The translations under genes and the position numbers were made by a program. A stretch of DNA of 64,000 nt from the NCBI RefSeq assembly GCF_900156625.1, contig NZ_FTOB01000002.1, positions 490,275 through 554,274 of the forward strand. Reading direction: 5' to 3'. The notes beneath the pieces were generated by a model that ran no database searches, was not told where the DNA came from, and saw nothing but the letters and a program-made list of their open reading frames with translations. This DNA comes from Zobellia uliginosa (GTDB lineage: Bacteria; Bacteroidota; Bacteroidia; Flavobacteriales; Flavobacteriaceae). Positions 60,330 through 64,000 of the stretch are shown in pieces (the stretch's first letter is position 1; each line of letters opens with the position of its first letter).

Positions 60330-61596
60330 TTTCAGTACTGGTTTTCTTTCCGAAATCTGCGGGATATTTAATAAAGTTTAAAAGGAAGAGCGCCGGTAGC
60401 GCGGCAATGACCACCCAAACAAAAAATCCGCCATAGCCTAACCATTGCTGCATAAATCCGCTTATCATACCCGGAAGCATCATGCCCAAGGCCATAAAAC
60501 CTGTTGCAATGGCATAATGGGATGTTTTTGACTTGCCCTCGGCGATGTAAATAAGGTACATGAGAAATGCGGCAAAACCGAATCCGTACCCGAATTTCTC
60601 GAGAATTACCGTACCGGTCACGGCATAGATATTTGTGGTCTTGCTCATGGCCAATATGGCATAGAGCAGGTTCGGAAGGTTTAACGAAAGTACCATGGGC
60701 AGCATCCATTTTTTGAGTCCGTCCCGAGAAATCAAGATACCTCCTAAAATACCGCCAATGGAAAGGAAGATAACTCCCGCCGTCCCGAAAATGGTTCCCA
60801 ATTGTTCGGTGGAGTAGCCTAATCCGCCCTTGTCGGGGGCGTCTAGCAGAAAGGGGGCGGCCATTTTCACCAATTGCGATTCGCCCAGCCGGTAGGTCAG
60901 TATAAAGGCCAAGGCCATGCCGATTCCCGGTTTTTTGAAAAAAGAGGCGAATACTTCAAAAAAGCCCTTGGGGCTCTCCGCGTCATCGTCCTGTTCCGCT
61001 TCGTACTTTGGGGCGGCAAAAAAGTTAGAGACCGTTAAGGCCAGCATCAAAAAGGCTGCAGTGGTCATTGTAAGGCTCCATGCTTTGGAGTTGTCGCCAT
61101 ATTTGTTTTCCAAAAACCCGGCCATGACCACGATAAGGCCTTCCCCGGTCACCATGGCCAAACGGTAGAACGTACTTCGCATCCCCACAAAAAAAGATTG
61201 TTTCTTTTCCGTCAATCCTAGCATATAGTATCCGTCCGAAGCAATATCGTTGGTAGCCGAGGCAAAAGCCGCCATCCAAAAGCAGGCTAGGGTAGCGGTA
61301 AGAAACATATTGCTAGGTATGGTAAGGGCGACCCCAAAAAGGGCTAAGGCAATTAAAAACTGCATGGCCAAGAACCATTTGCGTTTGGTGCTTTTAAGGT
61401 CGACAAAAGGACTCCACAGTGGCTTTAAGACCCATGGAAGGTATAATAGACTGGTGTAAAGACCGATGTCTTCATTGCTTACGCCAAGTTGTTTGTACAT
61501 AATGACCGAGACGCTTACGACCAGTACATACGGTAATCCTTGGGTAAAATATAGAATGGGAACCCATATCCACGCCCCTTTATCTTTTTCTATCAT
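60322..61596 (-). CDS. AmpG-like muropeptide permease (MFS)
   Basis: A 424-residue major facilitator of about 12-14 helices. Features of AmpG are WVPILYFTQGLPYVLV at helix 1, LPWVLKPLWSPFVDL, ATNDIASDGYYMLGL and KYGFGFAAFLMYLIYIAEGKSKTSHYAIATG. It imports anhydromuropeptides released by lytic transglycosylases. It is the first gene of the ampG-nagZ-anmK unit and overlaps nagZ by 8 bases. Its 5' region (about 270 bases) is shared with the nagB terminator. Confidence 0.88.
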   Translation of the reverse strand: MIEKDKGAWIWVPILYFTQGLPYVLVVSVSVIMYKQLGVSNEDIGLYTSLLYLPWVLKPLWSPFVDLKSTKRKWFLAMQFLIALALFGVALTIPSNMFLTATLACFWMAAFASATNDIASDGYYMLGLTEKKQSFFVGMRSTFYRLAMVTGEGLIVVMAGFLENKYGDNSKAWSLTMTTAAFLMLALTVSNFFAAPKYEAEQDDDAESPKGFFEVFASFFKKPGIGMALAFILTYRLGESQLVKMAAPFLLDAPDKGGLGYSTEQLGTIFGTAGVIFLSIGGILGGILISRDGLKKWMLPMVLSLNLPNLLYAILAMSKTTNIYAVTGTVILEKFGYGFGFAAFLMYLIYIAEGKSKTSHYAIATGFMALGMMLPGMISGFMQQWLGYGGFFVWVVIAALPALFLLNFIKYPADFGKKTSTENE

Positions 61597-61819
61597 GTAG
61601 CGAAATATCTTGCTTGAGGTTTAATTGTGCTTTAAAGCTACCATTTTTTTTGGATGATTTTTCAGGAAGGATAAATACGGATAGGCGATATCCTTTTGGG
61701 TAATGTTTCTTTGTTTTTTGTGGTTTCGCCCTTCTTTTTCATTGGGAAGCATTTGGTTTTTAGGTCAAAAACCTTCGTTTTCAATGGAATAAGGAAAGGG
61801 GCGATAGGGGTAAAAGTTA

Positions 61820-61860
61820 AAAAAGAGGCCCGTTCCAGTGAAGGAACCGACCTCTTTTCT
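61820..61860 (-). terminator. Terminator after the NagB/PIG-L gene
   Basis: Outer stem AAAAGAGG/CCTCTTTT (61821-61828, 61851-61858) and inner stem GTTCC/GGAAC (61832-61836, 61843-61847); on the minus strand it ends in CCTCTTTTTTAAC, 8 bases beyond the stop codon. Confidence 0.9.
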
Positions 61861-61868
61861 ATTGTAAA

Positions 61869-63800
61869 TTATTCGAATTTGTGTCGTACAAAAGCTTCCA
61901 TAGCGGCATAGTGTGAAAGACCTAGGGCCCGATAGCGTTCGGCAGTATCTTTATTGCGTTCTTCTGCCCGCATCCAGAATTCACGGGAATCGTCTCCCTG
62001 AAACATGACCCCATCTTTTTGTGATTGGTGGCAGAATATGGCATAGCGTTTTTTAAGGACCTGATCAGGACTCATAGGTACGGCCATTTCTATTTCGTTG
62101 ACATCCCATTCATGCCAAGCGCCTCGGTAAAGCCATAACCAGCAGTCTTTTATAAAAGGTTCTGATTGTAAGCGTTTCATGGCTTCAAAAACGGCGTCTA
62201 AACATACTTTGTGCGTTCCATGCGGGTCGGCCAAATCACCTGCGGCAAAAATCTGGTGCGGTTTGATCTGGGCAATGATATCGATCATAATTTCAATATC
62301 GGCTTCGGAAAGATTGTTTTTCTTTATGGTGCCCGTTTCGTAAAAGGGGAGGTCCAAAAAGTGAACGTTCGAATCGTCAAGTCCTAAATACCGTACTGCG
62401 GCATAAGATTCCCCTCGGCGTATATTTCCCTTGAGCCTTCTTACTTCCAGCGAATCGAAACTGCTGTCGTTTTTGTTTTTTATACTGTCGATGATCTTCT
62501 GTGCTTCTTCAGAAGGTGAAATCCGTTTTGAGATTTCCGCGTAGCGAAGGGCGTCGGTATCCGATACCGCAATATTTCCTGAGGTTTGGTATACGACATG
62601 TACATCGTGGCCCTGTTCTACTAGGCGGTCGAAGGTGCCTCCCATGGAAATGACATCGTCATCAGGGTGGGGACTAAAAATAATGACCCTTTTTTTGATC
62701 GGTTCGGCACGTTCGGGCCGGCTTGAATCGTCGGCATTCGGTTTTCCGCCGGGCCATCCCGTAATGGTATGTTGTAACCTATTGAACATTTTGATGTTAA
62801 GGTCGTACGAATCTTCAAGGGCCAATAGTCCCGACATACCGTTGTCGTTATAATCTTTGTCGGTCAGGCTTAAAATCGATTTTCCGGTGTCGTTACAAAG
62901 CCAAACAATGGCTTTTGCCGTGAGTTCTTCCGTCCATTCCAGGGATTCGTCAACCAACCACGGCGTCTTGTTTCGGGTCAATTCGCTTCCCGCTCCGGTG
63001 TCCAATACAAAGGTGCAGTTCTTGTGGTTTTGTAGGTAGGTGGCGGGTACTTGGGCGGAAATGGGGCCTTCTACCGTCTTTTTGATAATATCGGCCTTGT
63101 TCTGTCCCCATCCTAAAAGAACAATACGTTTAGCGCCCATTACGGTTGAGATCCCCATGGTTATGGCCTTTCTTGGTACGTGGTCGATCCCGAGAAAGGC
63201 AGGGGCGGCATCAACACGGGTAATGTGGTCGAGTGTTATTACACGCGTGCCCGAATTGTAGTGCGATCCAGGTTCGTTAAAACCGATGTGTCCGGTACGG
63301 CCTATCCCTAAAAGTTGAAAATCGAGCCCCCCGTTTTTTTTGATTTCATTGTCATAGGCAATACAGTATTCAATTACCTTTTCACCGGCAATGGTACCGT
63401 CGGGAATATGTATGTTTTCTGCAGGAATGTCTACATGGTTGAAAAGATGCTCGTGCATAAAGTACCAATAGCTCTGCCGATTGTCTTTTTCCATGGGCAG
63501 GTATTCGTCAAGATTGAAGGTGACTACGTTTTTAAAACTGAGCCCTTCTTCTTTGTGCATACGGACGAGCTCTTCGTAGACCCGAATCGGTGATGAACCC
63601 GTAGCCAGTCCTAAGACGCATTTTTTTCCGGCTTCCTGCTTTTTTTGTATCAAGTCGGCCATTTCTTCGGCCACCTTTATCGAGGCCTCGTTGGAATCGG
63701 AAAATATGACATTGTGTATCTTTTCGAATCGGGTTTCTTCAAATTGGCCCACCGGTCTATATGTAATGTCGGTTCCGTTTTTTTCTAGAATTGTTTTCAT
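61869..63800 (-). CDS. Glucosamine-6-phosphate deaminase fused to a PIG-L/LmbE deacetylase domain
   Basis: A 643-residue two-domain protein. Residues ~20-300 are a NagB/sugar isomerase domain with LGLATGSSP, the catalytic Asp98 in TFNLDEYLP, and His171/Glu176 in GRTGHIGFNEPGS, which converts glucosamine-6-P to fructose-6-P and ammonia. Residues ~368-600 are a PIG-L domain: HPDDD at 378-382 and PHGTH at 526-530 give the zinc site of GlcNAc-type deacetylases. Such 640-residue fusions are known in Bacteroidetes, whereas E. coli NagB is 266 residues. The deacetylase half could act on GlcNAc-6-P ahead of the deaminase, replacing NagA; that is inference. Followed by a terminator; upstream lies a repeat array and promoter. 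Confidence 0.93.
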   Translation of the reverse strand: MKTILEKNGTDITYRPVGQFEETRFEKIHNVIFSDSNEASIKVAEEMADLIQKKQEAGKKCVLGLATGSSPIRVYEELVRMHKEEGLSFKNVVTFNLDEYLPMEKDNRQSYWYFMHEHLFNHVDIPAENIHIPDGTIAGEKVIEYCIAYDNEIKKNGGLDFQLLGIGRTGHIGFNEPGSHYNSGTRVITLDHITRVDAAPAFLGIDHVPRKAITMGISTVMGAKRIVLLGWGQNKADIIKKTVEGPISAQVPATYLQNHKNCTFVLDTGAGSELTRNKTPWLVDESLEWTEELTAKAIVWLCNDTGKSILSLTDKDYNDNGMSGLLALEDSYDLNIKMFNRLQHTITGWPGGKPNADDSSRPERAEPIKKRVIIFSPHPDDDVISMGGTFDRLVEQGHDVHVVYQTSGNIAVSDTDALRYAEISKRISPSEEAQKIIDSIKNKNDSSFDSLEVRRLKGNIRRGESYAAVRYLGLDDSNVHFLDLPFYETGTIKKNNLSEADIEIMIDIIAQIKPHQIFAAGDLADPHGTHKVCLDAVFEAMKRLQSEPFIKDCWLWLYRGAWHEWDVNEIEMAVPMSPDQVLKKRYAIFCHQSQKDGVMFQGDDSREFWMRAEERNKDTAERYRALGLSHYAAMEAFVRHKFE

Positions 63801-63838
63801 GCAGTTCGTTTTTTCTGTGTTCTTTGTGTTGAATCATG

Positions 63839-63846
63839 CAAATATA
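63839..63846 (-). promoter_or_regulatory. Probable -7 box of the NagB/PIG-L gene
   Basis: On the minus strand TATATTTG (TAnnTTTG consensus) lies 38 bases before the ATG at 63800. There is no good TTG 19 bases further upstream (AGC is there), which would suit a promoter that needs an activator. Confidence 0.55.
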
Positions 63847-63861
63847 GGCAATGGGATGATA

Positions 63862-63892
63862 TTTTGCTGTTTGTTGCTGTATTTTGTGCTGT
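63862..63892. repeat. Three phased TGCTGT repeats upstream of the NagB/PIG-L promoter
   Basis: TGCTGT occurs at 63865, 63875 and 63887 (starts 10 and 12 bases apart), each preceded by a T/G-rich TTT or TTG. On the minus strand this is ACAGCA three times, placed right where an upstream activator or repressor would sit relative to the TATATTTG box. Confidence 0.55.
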
Positions 63893-63957
63893 TTTTTGCA
63901 ACTTTTAATGATTATTTAACTTTAAGGTAGTATAAAACTGCATAATTAGTAAATTGC

Positions 63958-63965
63958 TATCTTTG
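63958..63965 (+). promoter_or_regulatory. TAnnTTTG box facing the right edge
   Basis: TATCTTTG on the plus strand, 27 bases before an ATG at 63992. No TTG at the ideal upstream distance. Confidence 0.45.
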
Positions 63966-63991
63966 TATTAGGAATATAATATATAGTTCTC

Positions 63992-64000
63992 ATGTTAAAA
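63992..64000 (+). CDS. Possible start of a divergent gene, cut by the window edge
   Basis: ATG TTA AAA at the very end, behind a TAnnTTTG box and an AT-rich leader. Three codons cannot be assigned; it is divergent from the NagB/PIG-L gene, with 191 bases between them. Confidence 0.35.

Noticed and set aside
1-64000. CRISPR arrays, tRNA or rRNA genes, insertion sequences, prophage or toxin-antitoxin modules
   Set aside because: I looked in all gaps and found no repeat-spacer pattern, cloverleaf, transposase, integrase or phage gene.

Overview
The window reads as chromosomal DNA of a marine-type member of the Flavobacteriaceae (Bacteroidetes). The reasons are: a glycosidase with a type IX secretion (T9SS) C-terminal sorting domain; a GldI-type gliding lipoprotein; many flavobacterial conserved families (DUF349, DUF368, DUF3810, DUF4212, DUF5683, DUF6122, DUF6503); almost no Shine-Dalgarno sequences; and promoter boxes of the TTG-N19-TAnnTTTG type used by the Bacteroidetes primary sigma factor. 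A Zobellia/Maribacter-like genus is a guess from the gene set, not something the sequence proves. No tRNA, rRNA, CRISPR array, insertion sequence, prophage or integrated element was recognised. Most of the window is ordinary core genome.

Layout. 1-5 kb: the start of a GH32 fructan hydrolase lipoprotein (running off the left edge), a secreted Asp-box propeller glycosidase related to GH74, and a 1.27-kb gene-poor stretch that contains a heavily mutated GNAT acetyltransferase pseudogene. 5-21 kb (all minus strand): DUF349 protein, shikimate dehydrogenase, two tandem DUF368 transporters, TPR protein, class III aminotransferase, OstA-like protein, adenylosuccinate synthase, Fur-type regulator, RelA/SpoT, M48 protease, SpoU methyltransferase. 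21-27.5 kb (plus strand): a lipoprotein, then a molybdenum cofactor cluster moaD-moaE-moaA-moaC-mobA-moeZ-like with a TauE exporter, then a WbqC-family protein and DUF6122. 27.5-33.8 kb (minus): EEP hydrolase, two rhomboid proteases, mutL, a small membrane protein, ribH and a TPR membrane protein. 33.9-35.7 kb (plus): recF, lipocalin, DUF721. 35.8-42 kb: ndk, a PhoD-like hydrolase, nrnA-like DHH phosphoesterase, gldI, a cyclophilin-FKBP double isomerase, a GH5 endoglucanase, DUF805. 42-52.2 kb: pepD, DUF3810, moeA, signal peptidase I, dapB, DUF5683, parB, parA, an FtsB/DivIC protein and uridine kinase. 52.3-64 kb: an MFS exporter, then an acetate block (acs, sodium/solute symporter, DUF4212), a peptidoglycan recycling operon (ampG, nagZ, anmK) and a glucosamine-6-phosphate deaminase fused to a PIG-L deacetylase.

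How the genes work together. The clearest functional themes are (i) Moco synthesis, nearly complete from MoaA to MobA with MoeA 20 kb away; (ii) amino-sugar and cell-wall recycling (AmpG imports anhydromuropeptides, NagZ splits off GlcNAc, AnmK phosphorylates anhydroMurNAc, NagB/PIG-L feeds glucosamine-6-P to glycolysis), with the acetate block next door; (iii) chromosome partitioning and envelope genes in the usual flavobacterial order parA-parB-DUF5683-dapB-lepB; (iv) undecaprenyl-phosphate recycling by two DUF368 proteins; and (v) secreted polysaccharide degradation by GH32, GH74-like and GH5 enzymes. The items most worth a second look are the NagB/PIG-L fusion with a phased TGCTGT repeat array upstream, the MutL that lacks recognisable endonuclease motifs, the MoeZ-like protein with an incomplete zinc site, and the GNAT pseudogene. 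I did not find a convincing wholly new system.
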